Positions 16,147 through 23,616 of a stretch of 38,792 nucleotides of DNA are shown in pieces. Source of the stretch: Planctomycetota bacterium. GTDB taxonomy: Bacteria; Planctomycetota; UBA1135; UBA2386. The stretch is from positions 1 to 38,792 of the forward strand of contig JAEUHT010000314.1 of NCBI GenBank assembly GCA_016793265.1, in the 5' to 3' direction. Made by a program: the position numbers and the translations under genes. How positions within the stretch are numbered: the first letter of the stretch is position 1; each line of letters opens with the position of its first letter. Below the pieces are notes generated by a model. The model searched no databases. It was not told the DNA's origin and worked only from the letters and a program-made list of their open reading frames with translations.

Positions 16147-16776
16147 ATGCACACCATCGACCACCTGTTCGTGTTCTGTCGCGCCGGCGCGCCGGAGGCG
16201 GCGCAGCTGACCTCGCGCGGGCTCGACATCGGCGTGCGGCGCCAGCACCACGGCCAGGGCACGGCGAACGTCTGCTTCGGCTACGGCGACGGTTACCTCG
16301 AACTGCTGTGGCTCGACGACGAGCAGGCGGCACGCGATCCGATGGTCAAGCCGCTCGGCCTGCACGAACGCGCCCGCTGGCGCGAACACAACGCTTCGCC
16401 GTTCGGCATCTGCCTCCGCCCGACGACCCCCGGCACCCCGCCGCCGTTCCCGAGCTGGGACTACCGGCCGCGTTACCTGCCCGCGGACCTGAGCCTGCCC
16501 ATGGCCTGCAACAGCGGTGTGCTCGGCGAGCCACTGCTGTTCGCCATCGACCGCCCGTTCGTGCCGCTGCCGCAGCGCCACACGCTGGCCCGCCGCCGGC
16601 TCACGCGCGCGACGCTGACCGTGCGTGAACTGGCGCCGATGTCGCTGCTGCGCGACCTGCGCGTAGAGGCGCTGGCCGTGCGTGACGGCGACGCCCCCGG
16701 ACTCGTGCTCGAGTTCGAAGGTGGCGGCGAAACGCTCGACCTCAGCCCCGACCTGCCGCTGCGGCTGATCTGGTGA
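16147..16776 (+). CDS. VOC-superfamily (glyoxalase-like) protein
   Basis: 209 residues. The N-terminus MHTIDHLFVFCRAGAPEAAQ followed by GLDIGVRRQHHGQGTANVCF and GYLELLWLDDE is the first beta-alpha-beta-beta-beta module of the glyoxalase/bleomycin-resistance fold. His6 and Glu near residue 55 sit at the metal-ligand positions. SPFGICLRP near residue 82 begins the second module. It resembles the Glyoxalase-like (Glyoxalase_3) hypothetical proteins whose substrates are unknown. It begins 6 bases after the hybrid kinase stop and is probably cotranscribed with it. No function beyond the fold is assigned. Confidence 0.7.
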   Translation: MHTIDHLFVFCRAGAPEAAQLTSRGLDIGVRRQHHGQGTANVCFGYGDGYLELLWLDDEQAARDPMVKPLGLHERARWREHNASPFGICLRPTTPGTPPPFPSWDYRPRYLPADLSLPMACNSGVLGEPLLFAIDRPFVPLPQRHTLARRRLTRATLTVRELAPMSLLRDLRVEALAVRDGDAPGLVLEFEGGGETLDLSPDLPLRLIW

Positions 16777-16795
16777 AGCGAACGCTGCCGACGAC

Positions 16796-16888
16796 GCGGA
16801 GCCGACGGCCAGCTTTCTTCGCGGCGTCGCCAGCGACGCGTCGCGGCGTCGTCGGCGGTCGGAACTGCGCCGCCCTCAGGCGGGGCAG
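16796..16888. repeat. Palindrome-rich intergenic repeat, copy 1
   Basis: 93 bp, identical to copy 2 except for one C/T change. It contains the perfect 12-bp palindrome GCGACGCGTCGC (16833-16844). Flanking arms GCCGACGACGC (16787-16797) and GCGTCGTCGGC (16846-16856) would close a larger stem-loop. It lies in the gap between two convergent genes. Confidence 0.85.
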
Positions 16889-16905
16889 CCCAAGTCGACG
16901 ACGCC

Positions 16906-16998
16906 GCGGAGCCGACGGCCAGCTTTCTTCGCGGTGTCGCCAGCGACGCGTCGCGGCGTCGTCGGCGGTCGGAACTGCGCCGCCCTCAGGCGGGGCAG
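16906..16998. repeat. Palindrome-rich intergenic repeat, copy 2
   Basis: Second 93-bp copy, 110 bp downstream of the first. It keeps the GCGACGCGTCGC palindrome and is flanked by a longer inverted pair, CGACGACGCCGC (16897-16908) and GCGGCGTCGTCG (16953-16964). Its right end merges into the hairpin that follows the stop codon of the minus-strand exported-protein gene. Confidence 0.85.
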
Positions 16999-17001
16999 TT
17001 C
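16972..17001 (-). terminator. Strong hairpin at the 3' end of the NIDO-like gene
   Basis: Arms GAACTGC...CCGCC and GGCGG...GCAGTTC pair over 12 bp with one mismatch and a 4-base loop. The hairpin begins inside the stop codon of the minus-strand gene. It is a likely transcription end or mRNA stabiliser, without a U-tract. Confidence 0.55.
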
Positions 17002-18844
17002 AGAAGCTCGAGATGTGCGACTTCAGGCCGTTGCTGAGCGTCGCGCCGAACGCGTTCTGGCCGTTCGGCAGCGAGTTCGGCGTGATCAGGTTGGCCGACT
17101 GGCTGAACAGGTCGAGCCCCGACGCCAAGCCCGAGGGGATCGGGAACGTCACCGCGCCGGTAGTGCTGAGGCTGACCATCGCCACCGAGAAGTCGATGCT
17201 GGCGAGGTAGATGCTGCAGCCGGGGGCGCCGAGGAACGACAGGTCGAGACCGCCGGGCACCTGGCCGAGGCTGAACATGCACAGGCCGACGTAGACGCCC
17301 GAACTCGGCACCAGTTCGAACAGGTTGTCGGTGGTGTAGGTGACGATGGTGCCACCGCTCGATGACGATACCGGCGCGGGCCCGGCGCTGAGGCTCAGCG
17401 CGGCGAGACCGTTCGGCAACGTCACGATCGGCAGCAGCGTCGCCAGCACCTGGCTGCCGCCGTCGGTCGACGGCCCGCCGGGCGACCAGCCCATCAGGTG
17501 TGCGCTGCCGAACGGGCTCGACGCGTCGCCGTCCATGTTCTGCCAGACGAAGGTGACCGCGCCGGTGTTGAGGTTGAACTGGAACTGCAGCGTGCTCGGG
17601 TTGAGCAGGCCCGTCGGGTAGTTCTCGACGCCCTCCCACGTGATGTAGGCGATCGTGTCGGCGCCGACCACGGCCTCGAAGTAGGTCACGGGGCCGCTGC
17701 CGGTCTCGCTCGGGTTGAAGTCGTGCCACGACCAGAACGCCGTCACCGGGCAGGCGAGGAACTGCGCCTCATCCGGCGCGTAGGTCGCCGAGGTCGCATT
17801 CGTGGCCAGCGAGACGATGCCGTTGGCGCCGACGAAGAGCGTCGGCACCGGGCCGGCCGCGGTCGGGAACGGCGCCGACAGGTTGACGCCGACCTCCCCA
17901 TCGTCGGTGAGGCCGAGGTTGGTCGCGGCGACCGGCGTCACGAAGCTGCCGCCACCCCAGGTCACCAGCCAGTTGGCTCCGGCGGGCGTCATCACCATCG
18001 ACTGGCCGTTGAAGCCCGGCACCGTCGTGGCGTCGTCGTGGTACTGATAGAACGAGTCGCTGACGTCGTAGCAGCCGTGGCCGAGCACCTCGTGGTAGGC
18101 GGGAGTGCAACCGCCCGCGAGCTGCAGGTAGCCGGTGCCGGCGTTGATGAACGTGATCGACTGGTCCTGCAGGTCGAAGCCGCCGATCGGCAGCGCTTCA
18201 TACATGCAGTAGGTCGCCAGGTTGACGCCGGTGCCGAGCGACAGGTCGGTCGGGCCGGGGTCGGCGACGCCGTTGCCCTCGGTGACACCGACATAGGTCA
18301 CGAACTGCGAGCCGTAGCCGACCGTGATGCCGGTGTGGTTCGTGCTGTAGTAGAAGGTCACGTCACCGTTGGCGAACAGCTGCGCCTGCATGGTGAAGGT
18401 CGGCGTGCCGGCCGCCCATTCGTCGACGTTCTTCCACGTCACCACGAACTTGCCCGGGATCGAGTTGTTGAAGTAGACGCCGCCGCCGTTCGCCGGCACG
18501 CACTCGAGGTCGATCCACAGCGGCGCGATGCGCGGGTCGGCGCCGGCGGTGCCGAGCACGAACGCGGTGGTGTTGTAGGCGTAGGTCGAACCGGTCGAGT
18601 TGGCGCCATTGGTCAGGTAGATGACGCCGTTGGTGCAGATGTGGGCGTGCGTGTACGAGCTCGCGAGGCCCGCCATCGGGAACGTGATGTTCATCGGCTG
18701 CAGGTCGAACAGGTCGTCATCGCCGTAGCCGGCGGTGCCGCCCGTATAGGGACAGAGCTGGCCGAAGTTCTGCTCGAAACACTGCGCCGACGCAGCCGCG
18801 GTGAGCAGGGCGAGCACCGCGAGACAAGAGACGGAACGTTGCAT
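17000..18844 (-). CDS. Exported protein with two nidogen-like (NIDO) modules and planctomycete-type C-terminal domain
   Basis: 614 residues with signal peptide (MQRSVSCLAVLALLTAAASA, cleavage before QC). Module 1 (about 35-225) has the NIDO-like pattern DDDLFDLQPMNITFPMAGL, ICTNGVIYLTN, DPRIAPLWIDLE, FVVTWKNVDEW and LFANGDVTFYYS. Module 2 (about 290-470) repeats it with GANGIVSLATN, VTAFWSWHDFNP, IAYITWEGVENY and FNLNTGAVTFVWQNMDGD. The last ~75 residues (GAPGCSIYLASID, FPIPSGLASGLDLFSQSA, TLSNGL) form a small beta domain resembling the end of the propeller protein at 21995-23497. No catalytic residues are recognised. It is probably a cell-surface or secreted adhesion or binding protein. A strong hairpin immediately follows the stop. 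Confidence 0.65.
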   Translation of the reverse strand: MQRSVSCLAVLALLTAAASAQCFEQNFGQLCPYTGGTAGYGDDDLFDLQPMNITFPMAGLASSYTHAHICTNGVIYLTNGANSTGSTYAYNTTAFVLGTAGADPRIAPLWIDLECVPANGGGVYFNNSIPGKFVVTWKNVDEWAAGTPTFTMQAQLFANGDVTFYYSTNHTGITVGYGSQFVTYVGVTEGNGVADPGPTDLSLGTGVNLATYCMYEALPIGGFDLQDQSITFINAGTGYLQLAGGCTPAYHEVLGHGCYDVSDSFYQYHDDATTVPGFNGQSMVMTPAGANWLVTWGGGSFVTPVAATNLGLTDDGEVGVNLSAPFPTAAGPVPTLFVGANGIVSLATNATSATYAPDEAQFLACPVTAFWSWHDFNPSETGSGPVTYFEAVVGADTIAYITWEGVENYPTGLLNPSTLQFQFNLNTGAVTFVWQNMDGDASSPFGSAHLMGWSPGGPSTDGGSQVLATLLPIVTLPNGLAALSLSAGPAPVSSSSGGTIVTYTTDNLFELVPSSGVYVGLCMFSLGQVPGGLDLSFLGAPGCSIYLASIDFSVAMVSLSTTGAVTFPIPSGLASGLDLFSQSANLITPNSLPNGQNAFGATLSNGLKSHISSF

Positions 18845-19039
18845 GGTCGTTCTCGGGGAGAGGGAAGGCGGGCCTGGGCAAGGACCGCCGGGACGAGGAG
18901 GCCCGATGGGTCGGGCTACCGGGCACGATAACCAGACCGCGCACTTGCGCCCACCCGCCCGTGCGGACCGCGGCGCGGCGCTGCACCATGACGCCCTGGT
19001 CGGGCAAGAACACCAGCCGCGCGCCGTCGGAGCAGCGGT
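18845..19039. other. Spacer between the dehydrogenase operon and the NIDO-like gene
   Basis: 195 bp with no supportable gene. It should hold the 3' end of the dehydrogenase transcript and the promoter of the exported-protein gene, both on the minus strand. No clear terminator hairpin or promoter was recognised. Confidence 0.4.
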
Positions 19040-20434
19040 CTAGGCCGTGGCCGGCGGCTCGGGCGCGTCGACGATGGTCGCCGAGCGCACCGGCTTCCCG
19101 GGCACCTGCGCCACCGGCAGGTCGGGGACCACGTCGCAGCGCCCCGTTGCCAGCGCCTGCAGCGACGAGCCGCAGATACGACCCTGGCACGGCCCCATGC
19201 CGGCGCGACAGCCGACCTTGATCGCCCGCAGCGAATCGCCGTGCAGTGCCGCGGCGGCGCGCGCCCGCGCGAGCGGCACGTCTTCGCAGCGGCAGACGAG
19301 GGTGTCGTCGGTGGCGAGGCGATGCAGGCCAGGCAGCGGCGCGAAGGCGCGCAGCATGGCGTCGGCAGCGCGGCGCTCGGCGGCGACGCGCGTTCGCAGC
19401 GCGGCATCGATGGGCGTCTGGCGCACGGCGGCGACGATGGCGGCCGCGGCGAGCCGGCCTTCGGCCATCGCCACCTCGGCGCCGCCTACACCACAGGCTT
19501 CGCCGACCGCGTAGACGCCGGCCACCGAGGTGCCCTGCTGGCCGTCGACCTCGAGGCAGTGACCACCGCGCGGCGCGTCGTAGCGCGTGCGGCAGCCGAG
19601 CAGCTGGCCGAGCTCGATCGACGGTACCAGGCCGAAACCGGCGCCGACGACGTCGACCTCGAGGCGACGTTCGCTGCCGCGGCGCGGGTTGCCTTCGGCA
19701 TCGACCTTGCCGATCACGGCGCGCTGCACCCGACCGTCGCCTTCGCAGGCGAACACGGTCCAGCCCCAACGCAGCCGCACGCCGGCGCGCAGCAGGCTCC
19801 GCGCGTACCAGAGCGCCTCGCGGCGCCGCGCGGCGTTGGTCAGCACCGCTGGCAGCGCGCGCAGGGCCCGCCAGCGTGAGCTGGCTTCGAGCGCGGCCAC
19901 CACCTCGACGCCGGCCTGGTGCAGCGTCGCCACGGTCGGCAGCAGCAGCGGCCCCGAGCCGACGACGAGCGCGCGGCGGCCCGGCACCACGCCGTAGCCG
20001 CGCACCATCACCTGCAGCGCCCCGGCCGTGGTGACGCCCGGCAGCGTCCAACCCGGGAACGGCACGCAACGGTCGAAGGCGCCGGTCGCCAGCACGAGGT
20101 GCCGGCAACACAGAAGCCAGGACTGGCCGTGCTGCTCGAACCAGAGCCGCCCCGGTGCGACGTTCCACACCGTGGCGCCGTGGTGCACCGGCACCGCGTG
20201 CTCGGTCGCGGCCGCCAACAGCCCGTGGCCCGCCTGGTGGCTCGGCGGCTCCTGGCCCGGCAGCGCGGCGGCCCCGGGCGGCAACTGGCGGAAGATCTGC
20301 CCACCCGGCTGCTGGCCCTCGTCGAGCACGAGCACCGACAGACCCTGGCGAACGAGCTCGACGGCGGCGGCGAGCCCACCGGGACCGGCGCCGACGATGC
20401 CGACCTCGGCGTGCAGCACGCGCGCTTCGCTCAT
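19040..20434 (-). CDS. FAD/NAD(P)-dependent oxidoreductase with BFD-like [2Fe-2S] domain (HcnB / opine-oxidase alpha type)
   Basis: 464 residues. GIVGAGPGGLAAAVELVRQG (about 12-31) is the FAD dinucleotide fold, PGGQIFRQLP follows, and LATGAFDRCVPFPGWTLPGV (about 114-133) is the characteristic segment of the alpha subunits. ALVVGSGPLLLPTVATLHQAG (two parts, about 155-175) is the second Rossmann fold. VYAVGEACGVGGAEVAMAEG binds FAD. The C-terminal CRCEDV (about 380) with GCRAGMGPCQGRICG (about 407-421) supplies four cysteines for a BFD-type [2Fe-2S] cluster. The ATG overlaps the ferredoxin-like gene stop (ATGA). In known heterotrimers (HcnABC, opine oxidase, D-hydroxyproline or L-proline dehydrogenases) this subunit takes electrons from the DAO subunit. 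The substrate here is unknown. Confidence 0.85.
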   Translation of the reverse strand: MSEARVLHAEVGIVGAGPGGLAAAVELVRQGLSVLVLDEGQQPGGQIFRQLPPGAAALPGQEPPSHQAGHGLLAAATEHAVPVHHGATVWNVAPGRLWFEQHGQSWLLCCRHLVLATGAFDRCVPFPGWTLPGVTTAGALQVMVRGYGVVPGRRALVVGSGPLLLPTVATLHQAGVEVVAALEASSRWRALRALPAVLTNAARRREALWYARSLLRAGVRLRWGWTVFACEGDGRVQRAVIGKVDAEGNPRRGSERRLEVDVVGAGFGLVPSIELGQLLGCRTRYDAPRGGHCLEVDGQQGTSVAGVYAVGEACGVGGAEVAMAEGRLAAAAIVAAVRQTPIDAALRTRVAAERRAADAMLRAFAPLPGLHRLATDDTLVCRCEDVPLARARAAAALHGDSLRAIKVGCRAGMGPCQGRICGSSLQALATGRCDVVPDLPVAQVPGKPVRSATIVDAPEPPATA

Positions 20435-20715
20435 GGCCGGCCTCCGCGTTCGACGCGCATGCCGTCCTGCACGGTCGTCGTGCAGCCGCGTACGGTGACG
20501 CCGTCGACGACGACCAGGCAGTCGAAGCAGACGCCCATGTTGCAGTAGACGCCGCGCGGGCGGCCCTCGCCGCTGCTGCGACGCAGCTCCCGTTCACCGG
20601 CCGCCCACAGCGCCATCGCGATCGAATCGCCGGCGCGGGCGACGACCGGCCGCCCGGCGAAGGTGAAGGTCACGGCCGGACGTTGGTCCTGGCCAGGCAG
20701 GCGCGAGCCGCTCAT
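20431..20715 (-). CDS. Small [2Fe-2S] ferredoxin-like subunit (HcnA / opine-oxidase gamma type)
   Basis: 94 residues. VTFTFAGRPVVARAGDSIAM is the beta-grasp start. GVYCNMGVCFDCLVVVDGV gives C-x4-C-x2-C and RGCTT the fourth cysteine, the plant-type [2Fe-2S] layout of the Fer2_4 (HcnA) family. It carries electrons between the two flavoprotein subunits. The ATG (20713-20715) overlaps the DAO-subunit stop and its stop overlaps the alpha-subunit ATG, so the three are translationally coupled in equal order. The frame is open further upstream but there it runs inside the DAO gene. Confidence 0.88.
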   Translation of the reverse strand: MSGSRLPGQDQRPAVTFTFAGRPVVARAGDSIAMALWAAGERELRRSSGEGRPRGVYCNMGVCFDCLVVVDGVTVRGCTTTVQDGMRVERGGRP

Positions 20716-21917
20716 GCGCCGAACCTCGCCGGCAACCAGGCCGTGGCGTCGATGGTCGTCGGCCGACCGGTGAACATTTCGGCGAGCAACCGGCCGGTGA
20801 TCGGCGCCAGCGAGATGCCGAGGCCTTCGTGCCCCGCGGCGACCCACAGCCCGGGCACCGCGGGCCACGGCCCGATCAACGGGTGCTTGTCGAGCGAGTA
20901 CGGCCGCAGGCCGACCCAGGTGCGCACGATCGGCGCCGCGGCGAGGCCGGGCGCATACCGCTGCGCGCGCTGCAGCGAACGACGCAGCAGCGCCGGGTTG
21001 AGGGTGCGGTCCATGCCGCGGAACTGGCGGGTGCTGCCGATCAGACAGCCGCCGTGGCTCTGCGGCTGCATGTTGACGGCGTGGCCGCCGGGGTCATCGG
21101 TGCGCGTCGGGTCGACCTTGGCGGCGCCGTGGGCGAAGCGCAGATAGCTGATCTCGAGCAACTGGGTGCGCACCGGCGAGACGTGGTGGCCGGTGATCGC
21201 GAGGTTGCCGGCGCGCGGCACGATCGGCAACGGCGGTCCACCGAGCGTTCGCTGCAGTTCGGGCGCGTAGACCCCGCAGCAGTTGACGACGGCGCGCGTC
21301 GCGATCGTCGCCGGCGTGGTGCGCACCGCGCTGACGCCGCGCGCGTCGCAGTCGACGCCGACCACCGCGGTGAACGGCCGCACGACGACGTTCGGGTTCG
21401 CCTGGCGGGCCGCCCGCAGCATGGCGCCGCAGGCGAGCATCGGCAGTACGACGCCGTCCCCGGGGTAGAACAGCGCCCCCGGCAGGTCGGCCGCCAGCCC
21501 AGGTTCGAGTTCGCGCAGCTGCTTCCTGTCGAGCACGTCGGCGTGGTCACCACAGGCGCCGAACTGCTGCTGCAGCACCGGGAACATCGCCGCGTCCTCG
21601 TCGGTGTCGGCTAGGTAGAGGGCGCCGGTCGGGTTGTAGTCGAAGCCACCCTGCTGCTCCTGCAGTTCGCGCCACAGCCGCACGCTCTCGTGCGTGAACG
21701 CGTATTCGCGGGCGTCGTCGGGCGTCACCATGAGATGGCCCATGCAGGAGCCGGAGGTGCCGCCGGCGATCGGGCCGCGGTCGAGCAGCACGATGCGGGT
21801 GCCGGCCGGCAGCAGGTTGGCCAGCTGCCAGGTCACGGCGCAGCCGATGATGCCGCCGCCGACGACCACGACCTCCGCAGTTTCGACCATGAGGGGGCGA
21901 ACATGATGCCCCGCCAT
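20712..21917 (-). CDS. FAD-dependent amine/amino-acid dehydrogenase of the DAO family (HcnC / opine-oxidase beta type)
   Basis: About 401 residues. VVVVGGGIIGCAVTWQLA (about 16-33) is the FAD dinucleotide motif, and TSGSCMGHLM near residue 54 is the region that in the family contacts or binds flavin. TWVGLRPYSLDKHPLIGPWP (about 333-352) is the G-x-R-P-x-(T/S)-x-D-x-x-P-x-I-G signature, and WVAAGHEGLGISLAPITGRL (about 362-381) is the C-terminal G-H-x-x-x-G substrate/FAD loop. It catalyses oxidation of an amine or imino acid. Start at 21917 or at an internal ATG (21890) that sits closer to the FAD motif; neither has a clear ribosome site. It is first gene of the three-subunit operon; no proline, hydroxyproline or opine catabolic genes adjoin it, so the substrate is open. 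Confidence 0.85.
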   Translation of the reverse strand: MAGHHVRPLMVETAEVVVVGGGIIGCAVTWQLANLLPAGTRIVLLDRGPIAGGTSGSCMGHLMVTPDDAREYAFTHESVRLWRELQEQQGGFDYNPTGALYLADTDEDAAMFPVLQQQFGACGDHADVLDRKQLRELEPGLAADLPGALFYPGDGVVLPMLACGAMLRAARQANPNVVVRPFTAVVGVDCDARGVSAVRTTPATIATRAVVNCCGVYAPELQRTLGGPPLPIVPRAGNLAITGHHVSPVRTQLLEISYLRFAHGAAKVDPTRTDDPGGHAVNMQPQSHGGCLIGSTRQFRGMDRTLNPALLRRSLQRAQRYAPGLAAAPIVRTWVGLRPYSLDKHPLIGPWPAVPGLWVAAGHEGLGISLAPITGRLLAEMFTGRPTTIDATAWLPARFGA

Positions 21918-21994
21918 GGTCGGAACTCAAGCAGTCGAAGTGCGGGCGGTGGACCACAGGGGGCGCGCACTGGCCAGCGTGACCACCACGCGGA

Positions 21995-23497
21995 TCAGAA
22001 GCCGCCGACCGTGAGCTGCAGCGCGTTCGTCGCCGTGATCGCCGTCAGTTGCAGCAGCGCGTCGGTCTCGAACGGCAGGTACTGGTGCAGCACCGCGGCG
22101 CCGGCGAGGCTCGGCGTGTTGGGCACCACCAGCACGGTCTGCGCCTGACCGGCGACCGGCAACAGCACGTCGATGAAGTCCGGGGTCACGTAGAGCGTGC
22201 AGCCGGGCAGCGCTTCGCCGAACACGAGCGACAACGGCAGCGACACCGGGGCGATGCCGGTGATGGCGAGCACGAGGCCGAACGTCGGCATGCCGGTGCC
22301 GACCATCGTCGCCGTGGTGCCGAGCAGTGGCGCGCGCGTCGCGGCCAGCACGTTGTTGCCGCCGCCGCCAGCACAGCCGCTGCCGAGCACGGCGACGTCC
22401 GGCCCACACGAGCTGTCGACGCGCGTGATGCGGCCGGCGCTGCTGCCACCGGCGTTGAGGAAGTAGCCGCCGACGCCGACGCTGCCATCGGCCAGCAGCA
22501 CCAGCGCGTCGACCGACGGGTCGACGCCGGCGCCGAGGGCCGACCAGGCGCTGCCGTTCCAACGCGCGACGCCGCTCGCCGCCAGACCGCCGGCCGTGGT
22601 GAACGAACCGCCGGCGATGAGGTCGCCGGTCGGCAGCGCCAGCAGGCTGGTCGGCAGGTTGCCGAGGCCGCTGCCCATCGCCGACCACACGGTGCCGTTC
22701 CAGCGCGCGATGCGGTTGGCGGCGAGGCCACCCGCGGTCAGGAAGGCGCCGCCGACGACGACGTCGCCGTTCGCCGTCACGGCGACGCAGCTGCCGCCGA
22801 ACAGGCCGAGGCCGGTGCCGAGAGCGGACCACGCGGTGCCGTTCCAGCGCGCGACGCTGGCGGCGCCGACGCCACCGGCGCTGGTGAACGAACCGACCGC
22901 GTAGAGATCGCCGTTGCCGGCCGCGGCGAGGCCGCGCACGACGCCGTTGACGCCAGAGCCGAGGCTGCTCCAGCTGCTGCCGTTCCAGCGCGCGATGTTG
23001 GCGGCCGGCACGCCGCTGACCGATTGGAAGATGCCACCGATGACGAGGTCGCCGTTCGGCATCACCACCATCGCCTGCACGTCGGCGCCGAACGGCATGA
23101 GCGCGTCGAGGCCGGTGCCGAGGGCCGCCCAGGCGCTGCCGTTCCAGCGCGCCACCTGATTGACGGTGCTGCCGGCCACCTGCGTGAAGCTGCCGCCGAT
23201 CACGAGATCGCCGTTCGCCAACACCACCATCGAGTGCACCTCGGCGTCGGCGCCGCCGCCGAACGCCGACCAGGCGGTGCCGTCGAAGCGCGCCAACCGG
23301 GTGGCGGCGCTGCCGCCGGCGTTGAGGAAGGCGCCGCCGACGACGAGGTCGCCGTTGCCGAGCACGGCCATCGTGCGCACGGCATCGTCACAACCGACGC
23401 CGAAGGTCGCCGGATACGAGTAGGTGCACTGGGCGCGCAGGCCGGTCAGCGCGGCGGTCAACACGGGCAGGAGGAGCAGCTGCTTGCAGATGGTCAT
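21995..23497 (-). CDS. Exported seven-repeat beta-propeller protein
   Basis: 500 residues with signal peptide (MTICKQLLLLPVLTAALTGL, then RAQC). Residues about 38-365 hold seven copies of a 45-50 residue unit: NGDLVVGGAFLNAGG, about six residues, ARWNGTAWSALGTG. Seven copies suggest a complete seven-bladed propeller of the delta-60 / Rax2-like kind. The last repeat is degenerate (ITRVDSSCG). The C-terminal ~130 residues include GCTLYVTPDFIDV, VVPNTPSLAGAAVLHQ and NALQLTVGGF, which resembles the C-terminal domain of the NIDO-like protein. ATG at 23497 was preferred over a GTG at 23506 because it starts the signal peptide directly. Probably surface-located; no enzyme motif was seen. Confidence 0.75.
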   Translation of the reverse strand: MTICKQLLLLPVLTAALTGLRAQCTYSYPATFGVGCDDAVRTMAVLGNGDLVVGGAFLNAGGSAATRLARFDGTAWSAFGGGADAEVHSMVVLANGDLVIGGSFTQVAGSTVNQVARWNGSAWAALGTGLDALMPFGADVQAMVVMPNGDLVIGGIFQSVSGVPAANIARWNGSSWSSLGSGVNGVVRGLAAAGNGDLYAVGSFTSAGGVGAASVARWNGTAWSALGTGLGLFGGSCVAVTANGDVVVGGAFLTAGGLAANRIARWNGTVWSAMGSGLGNLPTSLLALPTGDLIAGGSFTTAGGLAASGVARWNGSAWSALGAGVDPSVDALVLLADGSVGVGGYFLNAGGSSAGRITRVDSSCGPDVAVLGSGCAGGGGNNVLAATRAPLLGTTATMVGTGMPTFGLVLAITGIAPVSLPLSLVFGEALPGCTLYVTPDFIDVLLPVAGQAQTVLVVPNTPSLAGAAVLHQYLPFETDALLQLTAITATNALQLTVGGF

Positions 23498-23616
23498 GCG
23501 GGGCACGGAGGGCTCGGGGCCGCGCGCGGCGCGGCGTGGCAGGGCGCGACAGTATGCCGCGCGGATCCCACAGCACGAGGGGCGCGGCGGCGCAACTTGC
23601 TGGCTATCGTGCGCCG

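Noticed and set aside
13768..16581. A 937-codon open frame on the minus strand opposite the hybrid kinase
   Set aside because: Composition is Arg/Ala/Gly/His-rich with no domain, and it mirrors a strongly supported plus-strand kinase; it is a GC-rich antisense shadow.
22400..23400. Regularly spaced DNA repeats that could suggest a repeat array or CRISPR
   Set aside because: The period (about 141 bp or more) and in-frame translation show that they encode the propeller blades.
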